Positions 56,025 through 63,889 of a stretch of DNA of 64,000 nt are shown in pieces (position 1 is the stretch's first letter; each line of letters begins with the position of its first letter). The position numbers and the translations under genes were made by a program. The stretch is taken from assembly GCA_019359435.1 (NCBI GenBank), contig JAHHHI010000075.1, positions 33,638 to 97,637 on the forward strand, written 5' to 3'. A model generated the notes under the pieces. That model had not been told where the DNA came from and did no database searches. It saw only the letters and a list, made by a program, of their open reading frames with translations. The DNA comes from Kaiparowitsia implicata GSE-PSE-MK54-09C (GTDB taxonomy: Bacteria > Cyanobacteriota > Cyanobacteriia > Elainellales > Elainellaceae).

Positions 56025-56644
56025 CACCGCCTCCCTTGATGACCGTAGCCCAGTGGCTAGCCGGTGAGTTTGACAATAAGCCTCAAGCGATGGAACAGCC
56101 TGCTTGGTTTGTGCATTTGCGGCTCTGGCATCGACCGCTCCCCATGCGGCTGGAGGGCAATTTAGCTATCTTTGCAGAGCAGGCCAATGCGTTATATCCC
56201 GACAATGCCTATCGGCAACGGGTGCTGATGCTGCGCGAAGGCGAGGCCCTGGGTGATACCGCGCAGGATGAACGGGGCGATCGCCCCCTCCATGTACAAT
56301 ACTTTGCCTTTCATCAACCCGAGCGCTTTAAAGGTGCAGGAGCCAACCCCCAACAGTTGCAGTCAGTCGTTCCAGGCGATTTGGAGCGCTTGCCCGGCTG
56401 TGTCCTGCATCTAACGCCCGAGGGCAACACCTGGGCCGCAAAGCCTGTTCCTGGATCTCGCTGCTGCTTTCAATATGCCGGGGAAACGCGCCAGGTCGAG
56501 ATCGGCTTTGATGTGGGGATCGATCACTTCAAAAGCTATGATAAAGGCGTCGATCCCCAAACAGGGCAAGGGCTGCGGGGCGCGTTGATGGGCGCTTATG
56601 AATTCACCAAATGCTGTGACTTCTCCTCAGAATTACCCGTTTAA
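56021..56644 (+). CDS. CpcT/CpeT family protein
   Basis: The 207-residue protein follows the CpcT/CpeT pattern: VAQWLAGEFDNKPQAMEQPA, WFVHLRLWHRPLPM, ALYPDNAYRQRVLMLRE, LPGCVLHLTPEGNTWAAKPV and IGFDVGIDHFKSYDKGVDP. Family members attach phycocyanobilin to phycocyanin beta Cys-153 or assist phycoerythrin chromophorylation, but many paralogues have no assigned role. Here it is translationally coupled to a CocE-type hydrolase and far from phycobilisome genes, so a divergent role is quite possible. GACGGxxxx-type bilin specificity cannot be read from the sequence. Confidence 0.82.
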   Translation: MTPPPLMTVAQWLAGEFDNKPQAMEQPAWFVHLRLWHRPLPMRLEGNLAIFAEQANALYPDNAYRQRVLMLREGEALGDTAQDERGDRPLHVQYFAFHQPERFKGAGANPQQLQSVVPGDLERLPGCVLHLTPEGNTWAAKPVPGSRCCFQYAGETRQVEIGFDVGIDHFKSYDKGVDPQTGQGLRGALMGAYEFTKCCDFSSELPV

Positions 56645-56784
56645 GGGTGATCCCGTTACTCCAAGTAGCACTATTTGAAGAATGGGGATAACACACGTTG
56701 TGCAGACCCTGTAAGTTTTATCCGTGAATGTTGAAGGACAGATCACAGGCTGCGGTCGAGATCCATCCTCCAAGCGCATTATAT

Positions 56785-56897
56785 CAATTCTCTAAATCAG
56801 AACGACGGATTGTTTGAGGAGGGGGGTGGGGAACTGCGTTCCCCACAAGGGGCTTTGCCCCCTTGCCCCCCATTTGTAGCCCAAATTTTCGGAATTG
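56785..56897. mobile_element. MITE-like element between convergent genes
   Basis: Imperfect inverted ends CAATTCTCTAAAT and ATTTTCGGAATTG surround two adjacent hairpins, GTGGGGAACTGCGTTCCCCA and CAAGGGGCTTTGCCCCCTTG. It ends 17 bases before the stop of the minus-strand secreted-protein gene, so it can act as a shared terminator. Confidence 0.65.
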
Positions 56898-56913
56898 ACA
56901 TTAGGCCTCGCGA

Positions 56914-57726
56914 TTAGGAACAGCGATCGGCAGAAGCCGTGACCACACGACGCAGGTTAGCAGTAAGCACTAGCCGATAGTCAAACGGAGATGACCCAGA
57001 GCAGTTCATGGGCTGACGATTTGGGCGGCGGGGTGAAAACCAGGCATTGGCTTGCACCACTAGCCGCGAATTATTCCACGCTAGGCTACGCACAATGAAT
57101 GAGTTGGTGCGCCCGTTGCTGAGTTGGCTAGTAACAAAGGTGCCGGCATTAGCGACACCCGTGTTGGGATTGATGCGAAGAATGACAGACGCCTTAGGGC
57201 CACCGCCATTGCCATAGCTAGAAAGCCAGCCCTGGCTGGTAAAGCGTCGATAGTCTTGGCTGCTGTTGCCCTGGGTCCCCGTTGCGCTGAACACCCCATA
57301 GAGCACGCTGCCCCCGTTCCATAGCAGGCCATAGCCTTCTCCATCATCACCTGACATTTCATAGTTGGTGCGGCACCACACCCGTTGCCCGTTGTTGAAG
57401 CGCACCATAATTGGGTTTTTGTTGGTGCTGGATGCTTGCTGATAGCCGATGTAGATACGACTTGTGCCAAAGGCAACAACCGGTGCCCCCTTCTGGCGGA
57501 TACTATTTTGAGATTCTTGACAGCTAAAGGCAACTGCACGCCCCACAGCAGATTGGGCCGTGGCAGTTGCCGGGGCGATCGCCCCACCCCAAAGTCCCAG
57601 GGCGATCGCCCCCGCAGCCATCCAGGGTTTGAGTGGGGTAGACTGCGTGACAGAAGGGGCGGGCAGGGCACCGACGATCAGGGGCGATCGCAGCAGGCGA
57701 CGAACAGAGATCAACGGGTGGAACAT
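56914..57726 (-). CDS. Secreted protein, unknown function
   Basis: The start is MFHPLISVRRLL (AAGGAAA just upstream). The 270-residue protein has a long signal region with a hydrophobic stretch at about 34-55 (WMAAGAIALGLWGGAIA) and likely cleavage after ATAQS. The mature part has repeated aromatic/Gly/Asn motifs (RIYIGYQQASSTNKNPIMVR, YGLLWNGGSVLYGVFSATGT, WLSSYGNGGGPKASVILRIN) and four cysteines, suggesting a disulfide-stabilised beta-propeller-like fold. I recognise no family. It is divergent, 160 bases away, from another secreted protein. Confidence 0.7.
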   Translation of the reverse strand: MFHPLISVRRLLRSPLIVGALPAPSVTQSTPLKPWMAAGAIALGLWGGAIAPATATAQSAVGRAVAFSCQESQNSIRQKGAPVVAFGTSRIYIGYQQASSTNKNPIMVRFNNGQRVWCRTNYEMSGDDGEGYGLLWNGGSVLYGVFSATGTQGNSSQDYRRFTSQGWLSSYGNGGGPKASVILRINPNTGVANAGTFVTSQLSNGRTNSFIVRSLAWNNSRLVVQANAWFSPRRPNRQPMNCSGSSPFDYRLVLTANLRRVVTASADRCS

Positions 57727-57887
57727 TTTCCTTACCAATTTCGACAGAAGAAAATTAGCGGGTCATGGGGAATAGCCCTTAATCGCCAATACCCTAACCC
57801 AGTCAAAATTGGGATGAATCCTGTGAATGTACGTGACTCTTGCCGGTAGGCTCAGGCCGTCAGGTGTGAATACGGAGTAAACCAAGC

Positions 57888-58436
57888 GTGAAACCGATGA
57901 AGCCAGATCAACGTCTCAATCAGTCTGCACCCCACTCGAAAAAAGTGGGAAATCCTATAGGCTCAGCTCGCCGGGTTCGCCGGGGGCTATCCATCGCAGC
58001 GCTGTCAATCGCAAGTATGCTCAGCTTGGGAGTGTCGCCATCGGTCGTCGGACAGCCTCAGGCAAATCACTTGGCCGCCTCTACGCCGTTCCTGTTGGCG
58101 CAGCCGCTGCCCATCCCAGAAGCCTATGTGACGCCGATTAACGGCACGGTCACGATTCAGTTGGTCAATGAAACCGGCGCAGCCGTGGGTTATGAAGTCG
58201 TGGGAGAAACCGACATCCGCACGCTGGATCGCCTCAGCACCGTGACGCTAACGCAAATTTCAGTCCCCACCAGCATAACGTTCCGGCGGTTTGACAATGG
58301 ATTCTTAACCACAACTCTCACGCCAGATACGCCCTCCTCTGGCACGCTGATTGTGACGCTCAGTTTGGGCAGCGACCTGGGGGGCGATCGCACCGCCATC
58401 AGTATCGATCGCGAGGGCGGCGTTGACGTGAACTAG
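57888..58436 (+). CDS. Secreted protein, unknown function
   Basis: The 182-residue protein has a twin-arginine-like basic N-terminus (GSARRVRRGLSIAALSIASM) and a signal peptide ending near VVGQPQA. The mature domain of about 110 residues has a beta-rich pattern (INGTVTIQLVNETGAAVGYE, TLDRLSTVTLTQISVPTSIT, SGTLIVTLSLGSDLGGDRTA). The start at the first or fourth codon (MKPMKPDQ) is not resolved. It lies back to back with the secreted protein at 56914, so they may share regulation. Confidence 0.65.
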   Translation: MKPMKPDQRLNQSAPHSKKVGNPIGSARRVRRGLSIAALSIASMLSLGVSPSVVGQPQANHLAASTPFLLAQPLPIPEAYVTPINGTVTIQLVNETGAAVGYEVVGETDIRTLDRLSTVTLTQISVPTSITFRRFDNGFLTTTLTPDTPSSGTLIVTLSLGSDLGGDRTAISIDREGGVDVN

Positions 58437-58479
58437 GCGTGACCGCGGGATAGCTACAATCCCTCAGATTGCGCCCCGA

Positions 58480-59157
58480 CTAATTCGATCCAAACCGGGC
58501 AGAATCATCGTGGGATTGCCCGGTTTGGTGGCGCTCCAGATAGATTGTGTCGATATCATCTGGCAACGCGTCTTCGAGTTGGCGATAGGCATCGGTAAGA
58601 TGAGCCCGCACATCGGCGGGGGAGATGTATTCTCCTTCAGCTTGGAGATAGGCCGCAATCCGCGTTTCGCTCCAGTGATAGGTTTGCGCCATCAGCACCA
58701 TCAGCCGCAGTAGGGGAGAAAGTTGCCCCAAGGCGCGCTCAACGTAGCACCACAGCGGCGGTGGAGAAGCTTTTAGTGAATATTGAATTTCTTCAACGGG
58801 CGGTAGCTCAATGGTTTTGACGCAAAGCGTCGTGACATGGAGCAGCCAAGACTGTAGCGTTTTAGCGTGGCCGTGCCCCAGTTCTAGCCCATTTAGTTCG
58901 TAAAAGATGTGTCGCCACGTTTGAGCAAAGAGATAGTCAGCTTGGACGGGCGATCGCCCTGAGTTGGCGATGAGCGTATACACCAAGGGATAATACCGAC
59001 AAAAAATTGCTGTGAAGTATTGCCCAGAATCGGCATGCTTCTGAAACAGCCTTAACAGTTCCTGATCGCCATAGTGCGACAGTGATTTCACCAGCGGATG
59101 ATTGGCTTCAGGAAAACTTGGAATTTGCACGGTTTGGTACAGCACATCGACTCGCAT
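58480..59157 (-). CDS. Sigma-70 family (ECF-like) RNA polymerase sigma factor
   Basis: The start is MRVDVLYQTVQIPSF (a GTG eight codons later is an alternative). The 225-residue protein has a region-2-like part at about 30-85 (LLRLFQKHADSGQYFTAIFC, YYPLVYTLIANSG, LFAQTWRHIFYEL) and a region-4-like part at about 140-205 (LSPLLRLMVLMAQTYHWSET, RIAAYLQAEGEYISPADVRA). It belongs to a group annotated in cyanobacteria as sigma-70 family factors of unknown regulon. No anti-sigma gene is adjacent. It is divergent from ndhA. Confidence 0.7.
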   Translation of the reverse strand: MRVDVLYQTVQIPSFPEANHPLVKSLSHYGDQELLRLFQKHADSGQYFTAIFCRYYPLVYTLIANSGRSPVQADYLFAQTWRHIFYELNGLELGHGHAKTLQSWLLHVTTLCVKTIELPPVEEIQYSLKASPPPLWCYVERALGQLSPLLRLMVLMAQTYHWSETRIAAYLQAEGEYISPADVRAHLTDAYRQLEDALPDDIDTIYLERHQTGQSHDDSARFGSN

Positions 59158-59417
59158 TCGATAGCAACTAATGATAGTCCGACTTCTCTGAAATAGACAT
59201 GATTTATAGCGCATTCAACAAGACTTATCCTCAACCCAAGCATTTGCGATGAGTCTCGCCGTGCAGGATGCCGTTTTGCCCGTCCTGAAGTCGGTATACT
59301 ATCAGTGAGTTTAGTAAACAATCGTGAACCCGTCCCATTGATTGGCTGCTCAGCCAATCTAGCAGGCTCAACCATCCTGCCTCTGTCCCATCACGTCTTG
59401 CTATTTATTGCCGCCTT

Positions 59418-60536
59418 ATGGATTCTGGAATCGATCTACAACAAAGCTTCATCAGCCTGCTCGAAGGGTTGGGCCTCTCCCACAGTCTGGCTAAAGTAGT
59501 CTGGCTCCCCCTGCCGATGGTGTTAATTGTTGGCGCTGTCACGGTGCTAGCATTGGTTTCCACTTGGCTAGAGCGGAAGGTGTCAGCGGCAGCACAGCAG
59601 CGCATTGGCCCAGAGTTTATGGGGCCGCAGGGGTTGCTGGTGCCCGCAGCAGACGTGCTTAAGCTGCTCACCAAAGAAGATGTATTCCCGGCGAAGACCG
59701 ACCCGTGGCTGTTTGCCCTAGCGCCGCTGCTGGTGTTTATCCCAGTCTTTTTGTCGTTCCTGATCGTGCCCTTTGGGCAAAATCTGGTGATCACCGACCT
59801 AGGCATTGGCATCTTTTTATGGATCTCGCTGTCGAGCATTGCGCCCATTGGGTTGTTGATGGCGGGCTATGCTTCTAACAATAAGTATTCGCTGCTGGGT
59901 GGGTTGCGGGCAGCTGCTCAGTCCATCAGCTACGAGATTCCGCTGGCCCTATCCGTGCTGGCGGTCGTGATGATGTCTAACTCCTTAAGCACCATAGATA
60001 TCGTCAACCAACAGTCCGGCTACGGCATTCTGAGCTGGAACATGTGGCGGCAGCCCGTCGGCTTTCTAATTTTTTGGATTGCTGCCCTGGCTGAGTGCGA
60101 GCGCATGCCCTTTGACCTGCCCGAGGCAGAAGAAGAACTGGTGGCAGGCTACCAAACCGAGTACGGCGCAGTTAAGTTCATGCTGTTCTATGCCGGGTCT
60201 TACGCCAACCTAGTGCTGTCTGCACTGCTGTTTGCGGTGCTTTATATGGGCGGTTGGGAGTCTCCTATTCCGGTGAGCTGGTTAGCCAGCTTACTTGGGG
60301 TTAGCGAGAATGCGGGCTGGTTTCAGGCGATCGCCGCTAGCCTTGGCATCGTCATGACGCTATTCAAAGCCTACCTGCTACTATTTCTGGCGATTCTGTT
60401 GCGGTGGACGGTGCCCCGCGTTCGCATCGATCAACTGCTAGATCTAGGCTGGAAGTTTTTGCTACCTATCTCGCTCGTAAATTTACTGGCCACAGCTGGC
60501 CTCAAGCTTGCCTTTCCCCTTGCGTTTGGCGGCTAG
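59418..60536 (+). CDS. ndhA: NAD(P)H-quinone oxidoreductase subunit 1 (NdhA)
   Basis: The 372-residue membrane subunit of NDH-1 has eight to nine helices. Signatures are [80 protein letters not shown] and [18 protein letters not shown]. It forms the quinone-binding junction with the peripheral arm. It is the first gene of ndhA-ndhI-ndhG-ndhE, whose products lie in the thylakoid complex for respiration and cyclic electron flow. The start gives a normal length. Confidence 0.97.
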   Translation: MDSGIDLQQSFISLLEGLGLSHSLAKVVWLPLPMVLIVGAVTVLALVSTWLERKVSAAAQQRIGPEFMGPQGLLVPAADVLKLLTKEDVFPAKTDPWLFALAPLLVFIPVFLSFLIVPFGQNLVITDLGIGIFLWISLSSIAPIGLLMAGYASNNKYSLLGGLRAAAQSISYEIPLALSVLAVVMMSNSLSTIDIVNQQSGYGILSWNMWRQPVGFLIFWIAALAECERMPFDLPEAEEELVAGYQTEYGAVKFMLFYAGSYANLVLSALLFAVLYMGGWESPIPVSWLASLLGVSENAGWFQAIAASLGIVMTLFKAYLLLFLAILLRWTVPRVRIDQLLDLGWKFLLPISLVNLLATAGLKLAFPLAFGG

Positions 60537-60775
60537 GCTCCGATATTTAGCTAAAGACGTTAGGGTGAAGACACCCTCCTGCGGTTCTATGGGTAAACGC
60601 CTAAACGCTTGCAGCTCACTGAATCTGCTCTAGAGAAAGCGCGGTTAGCGTCTACTCTCAGTCCGGCCCATCATGCAGTAATTTCCACTAACTCAGACCT
60701 CCGTCACACCCCCCTACCTGCCGATCCGGTGAATCCCGGTCAATCCTTGAGAGAGAACAGAGAGAACCACCCACC

Positions 60776-61405
60776 ATGCTGAAATTCCTCCAACAAGTTG
60801 GCGACTATACCAAGGAAGCAGTCCAAGCCGCCAAATATATTGGTCAGGGCCTGTCTGTCACCTTTGATCACATGCAGCGCCGTCCCGTCACGGTGCAGTA
60901 TCCTTACGAAAAGGTGATTCCGTCTGAGCGGTTTCGGGGCCGCATTCACTTTGAGTTTGATAAGTGCATTTCCTGTGAAGTGTGTGTGCGGGTGTGCCCG
61001 ATCAACTTACCCGTTGTGGATTGGGAGTTTAATCGCGAAACCAAGAAGAAAAAGCTCAACCACTACAGCATTGACTTTGGCGTTTGCATCTTCTGCGGCA
61101 ACTGTGTGGAATACTGCCCTACCAACTGCCTCTCCATGACCGAAGAGTATGAACTCTCGACCTATGATCGTCACGAGCTGAACTACGACAACGTGGCACT
61201 GGGTCGCTTACCATACAAGGTTACCGAAGATGCCATGACCACGCCGCTGCGCGAGTTTGCCTACCTCCCGAAGGGCGTCTTTTCTCCCCATGACTTGCCG
61301 AAAGGGTCACAGCGGGCAGGGCAGCATCCTGAAGAAATTTTAAAGGAGATAGAAGCGGCAAAAGCCGCCGCCGCGCCATCAGAAAAATCGACTGACTCTG
61401 ACTAA
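60776..61405 (+). CDS. ndhI: NAD(P)H-quinone oxidoreductase subunit I (NdhI)
   Basis: The 209-residue peripheral-arm subunit has two 4Fe-4S sites: [20 protein letters not shown] and [18 protein letters not shown]. These pass electrons from ferredoxin-side clusters to the quinone. The N-terminal amphipathic part ([20 protein letters not shown]) docks to the membrane subunits. The tail beyond about 170 is Ala/Lys/Glu-rich, as in other cyanobacteria. The 240-base gap after ndhA is larger than in many genomes. Confidence 0.97.
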   Translation: MLKFLQQVGDYTKEAVQAAKYIGQGLSVTFDHMQRRPVTVQYPYEKVIPSERFRGRIHFEFDKCISCEVCVRVCPINLPVVDWEFNRETKKKKLNHYSIDFGVCIFCGNCVEYCPTNCLSMTEEYELSTYDRHELNYDNVALGRLPYKVTEDAMTTPLREFAYLPKGVFSPHDLPKGSQRAGQHPEEILKEIEAAKAAAAPSEKSTDSD

Positions 61406-61411
61406 ATGGAC

Positions 61412-61460
61412 TCTTGCTACATGTAGTCTCTTATAGACGTTGAGTCTATATGTAGCAAGA
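61412..61460 (+). repeat. Hairpin in the ndhI-ndhG gap
   Basis: TCTTGCTACATGTAG (61412-61426) and CTATATGTAGCAAGA (61446-61460) pair over 15 bp with one mismatch. No T-run follows. It starts seven bases past the ndhI stop and could trim or stabilise the ndhI mRNA 3' end or attenuate ndhG. Confidence 0.6.
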
Positions 61461-61569
61461 ATCTGAATAGTTTGCTTGTGTCTTCCCCAGTGTCCCTTTA
61501 GAATTTGGGGGCAACGGGTTTAATAGCTCACCTGATTTAGCCCACTTGTTTACTGGAGTACGCAACGCT

Positions 61570-62166
61570 GTGAATTTGGCAGAAGGGGTTCAGATTGTAT
61601 CGTTTGGCATCCTGGCGTTTATGATGCTGGCGTCGGCGATTGGAGTGGTGTTGCTCAACAACATTGTGTATTCGGCTTTTTTACTGGGGGTTGTGTTCGT
61701 CAGCATTTCTGGCCTGTATATCTTGCTGAATGCAGCCTTTGTAGCAGCAGCGCAAATCCTGATTTACGTGGGCGCAGTCAATGTGCTGATTTTGTTCGGC
61801 ATTATGCTAGTGAACAAGCGGCGCGACTTTGCCCGTATTCCCAATGCTTGGTTGAATCAAGGGGTGACGGCACTGGTGTGTGGCGGGCTATTTGCCCTGC
61901 TATCTAGCATGATCATCGCGACACCTTGGTCGATTTCTACTGCCCCCATTGCAGGAGATGCTGCGTTAGTGGAAATTGGCAAGCACTTCTTTACCGATTT
62001 TCTGCTTCCCTTTGAATTGGCGTCGGTGCTGCTGCTGATGGCGTTGATTGGGGCGATTGTGATTGCGCGACGCGAATTTTTCCCTGAAGAGGGGGAAGAT
62101 CTATCGGCAGAATCGAATCTGACGCTGCCAGAACGGCCTCGCGAGTTGACGGGTGGTCGCCGCTAG
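61570..62166 (+). CDS. ndhG: NAD(P)H-quinone oxidoreductase subunit 6 (NdhG)
   Basis: The 198-residue membrane subunit has five helices. The start is taken as GTG (MNLAEGVQIVSFGILAFM) with GGAG 11 bases upstream; a TTG 24 bases earlier is in frame. FVAAAQILIYVGAVNVLILF is the family signature. The acidic C-terminus (FFPEEGEDLSAESN) is cytoplasmic. It lies in the ndh operon after ndhI. Confidence 0.95.
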   Translation: MNLAEGVQIVSFGILAFMMLASAIGVVLLNNIVYSAFLLGVVFVSISGLYILLNAAFVAAAQILIYVGAVNVLILFGIMLVNKRRDFARIPNAWLNQGVTALVCGGLFALLSSMIIATPWSISTAPIAGDAALVEIGKHFFTDFLLPFELASVLLLMALIGAIVIARREFFPEEGEDLSAESNLTLPERPRELTGGRR

Positions 62167-62272
62167 GCTGTGAGGCGGGTGACGGCTCAGTGCAGCCGCT
62201 TCAGCTTTGCAAATTCAAAGGTATGGTTCAGTTTTGGTCAATTTCGTTTTGAGTGACAGATAGGCGTAAGCA

Positions 62273-62578
62273 ATGCAACTTGAGTATTTCCTCCTATTGG
62301 CAGCAGCGTTGTTCTGCATTGGCATCTATGGTCTGGTGACCAGTCGCAATGCGATTCGCGTGCTGATGTCGCTTGAGCTGCTGCTCAATGCGGTGAATTT
62401 GAACCTGATGGCATTTTCAAATTATAGTGATCCGGCCCAGGTTAAGGGTCAAGTGTTTACGGTGTTTGTGATTACGATTGCGGCGGCAGAAGCTGCTGTG
62501 GGTTTGGCCATTGTGCTGTCGATTTACCGCAACCGCGATACGGTAGATATGCAGGAATTTAATCTACTGAAGTGGTAA
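62273..62578 (+). CDS. ndhE: NAD(P)H-quinone oxidoreductase subunit 4L (NdhE)
   Basis: The 101-residue protein has three helices: [40 protein letters not shown] (with the conserved glutamate used in proton translocation) and [20 protein letters not shown] (second conserved glutamate). The start and size are standard. It is the last ndh gene, followed 41 bases later by the NAD kinase gene. Confidence 0.97.
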   Translation: MQLEYFLLLAAALFCIGIYGLVTSRNAIRVLMSLELLLNAVNLNLMAFSNYSDPAQVKGQVFTVFVITIAAAEAAVGLAIVLSIYRNRDTVDMQEFNLLKW

Positions 62579-62619
62579 TTGGGTTTTAGCAACCCTGTTG
62601 CCGCCTATGAGCCGTTGTT

Positions 62620-63540
62620 GTGCAGCTAAACCAAGTCATCATTGCGCATAAGGCCGGAAACTTGAACAGCCAACGCTGGGCAGAGCGTTGTGCAAAGGAG
62701 CTAGAGGCGTTGGGCTGTCGGGTCTTAATGGGGCCTAGCGGCGCTAAAGACAATCCGTATCCAGTTTTTTTGGCGTCGGTGAGTGGGCCAATCGATTTGG
62801 CGGTGGTGCTGGGGGGAGATGGCACGGCGCTGGCGGCAGCCCGCAATCTGTCGGCGGATGGTATCCCCATTCTGGCGGTGAATGTGGGTGGACACTTGGG
62901 CTTTTTAACCGAGTCACTGGTGCATTTTGAGGACTCGCAGCGCGTGTGGGAGCGCTTGCTGGAGGATCGGTTTGCGGTGCAGCGGCGGATGATGCTGCAA
63001 GCGGCGACCTACGAAGGCAATCGCACAAACCTAGAACCGATGAGCGATCGCTTCTATGCGCTCAATGAAATGTGCGTTAAGCCAGGCTCGGCTGACCGGA
63101 TGGTGACGTCGATTCTAGAGATGGAAATTGATGGTGAAGTCGTGGATCAGTACCAGGGTGATGGGCTGATTGTGGCGACGCCCACTGGCTCAACGTGTTA
63201 TACCGTGGCGGCGAATGGCCCTATTATTCATCCTGGCATGGAGGCGATCGCCGTGACGCCTATCTGTCCCCTGAGTCTGTCTAGCCGCCCTATCGTGCTG
63301 CCTCCGGGGTCGATCGTCAGCGTTTGGCCCTTGGCTGATCGCGACCTCACAACAAAACTGTGGATGGATGGGGTGCTGGCCACCTCCATCTGGCCAGGAC
63401 AGCGGGTAGATATTCGCACCGCCGATTTTTCCGCACAGTTCATCATCCTGCGTGATGACTACTCCTATTTCAAAACCCTGCGAGAAAAACTGCAATGGGC
63501 TGGTGCGCTGGTGCCCTATAGCAATAACCACCGCAACTAG
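62620..63540 (+). CDS. nadK: NAD kinase
   Basis: The 306-residue enzyme phosphorylates NAD to NADP. Motifs are AVVLGGDGTALAAARNL (GGDG catalytic aspartate), AVNVGGHLGFLTE, FYALNEMCVKPGSADRM (NE motif) and DGLIVATPTGSTCYTVAANG (substrate-binding GTPTGST-like loop). The start is a GTG (VQLNQVIIAHK). The arrangement ndhAIGE-nadK is conserved in cyanobacteria and links NADP supply with NDH-1 expression. Cyanobacteria often have a second NAD kinase elsewhere. Confidence 0.95.
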   Translation: MQLNQVIIAHKAGNLNSQRWAERCAKELEALGCRVLMGPSGAKDNPYPVFLASVSGPIDLAVVLGGDGTALAAARNLSADGIPILAVNVGGHLGFLTESLVHFEDSQRVWERLLEDRFAVQRRMMLQAATYEGNRTNLEPMSDRFYALNEMCVKPGSADRMVTSILEMEIDGEVVDQYQGDGLIVATPTGSTCYTVAANGPIIHPGMEAIAVTPICPLSLSSRPIVLPPGSIVSVWPLADRDLTTKLWMDGVLATSIWPGQRVDIRTADFSAQFIILRDDYSYFKTLREKLQWAGALVPYSNNHRN

Positions 63541-63551
63541 TCTTGCAAATC

Positions 63552-63795
63552 ATGCCCCTTCCCACTGTGATCTTGCCAGGATATCTTGCCGGAGTTGCAC
63601 TCTATCGCGGCATGGAGCAGGTTGTTAAGGGCACTGGGCGTTCCTACTGTGACTGTGCCGCTGCGGTGGAGAGACTAGATTCCGACGGTGGGCAGGCGCT
63701 CGGTGGTGCTCATTATTGAAACGTTAGATGCGACGGTCAAGCAAATGCAGGCAGAGACGAGGAGCGATCGCCGGCGTTGCATAGTGAGTATATGA
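63552..63795 (+). pseudogene. Decayed alpha/beta hydrolase (lipase-like)
   Basis: The frame begins MPLPTVILPGYLAGVALYRG, then a frameshift near 63625-63640. In the next frame it reads GVPTVTVPLRWRD, an in-frame TAG, IPTVGRRSVVLIIETLDATV, KQMQ, before losing similarity. The expected WFPTVGG-type continuation and the GHSAGG nucleophile are absent. Cyanobacterial lipase-like hydrolases of this kind have exactly such an N-terminus. It is cut off by IS fragments. Confidence 0.65.
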
Positions 63796-63811
63796 AATCA
63801 GGGTCAAACCA

Positions 63812-63880
63812 ATGGAATGTCCCGACTGTGGCTCAACTAACGTCAGTCGGAACGGCGATCAAAGAGGTAAACAAACGTGA
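63812..63880 (+). pseudogene. IS1-like transposase fragment
   Basis: MECPDCGSTNVSRNGDQRGK is the zinc-finger start of an IS1-type InsA-like protein, which should continue with CxxCGRQF. It is interrupted after about 21 residues by the end of another IS (AACGTGAGTTCGACAG at 63874-63889). Confidence 0.6.
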
Positions 63881-63889
63881 GTTCGACAG

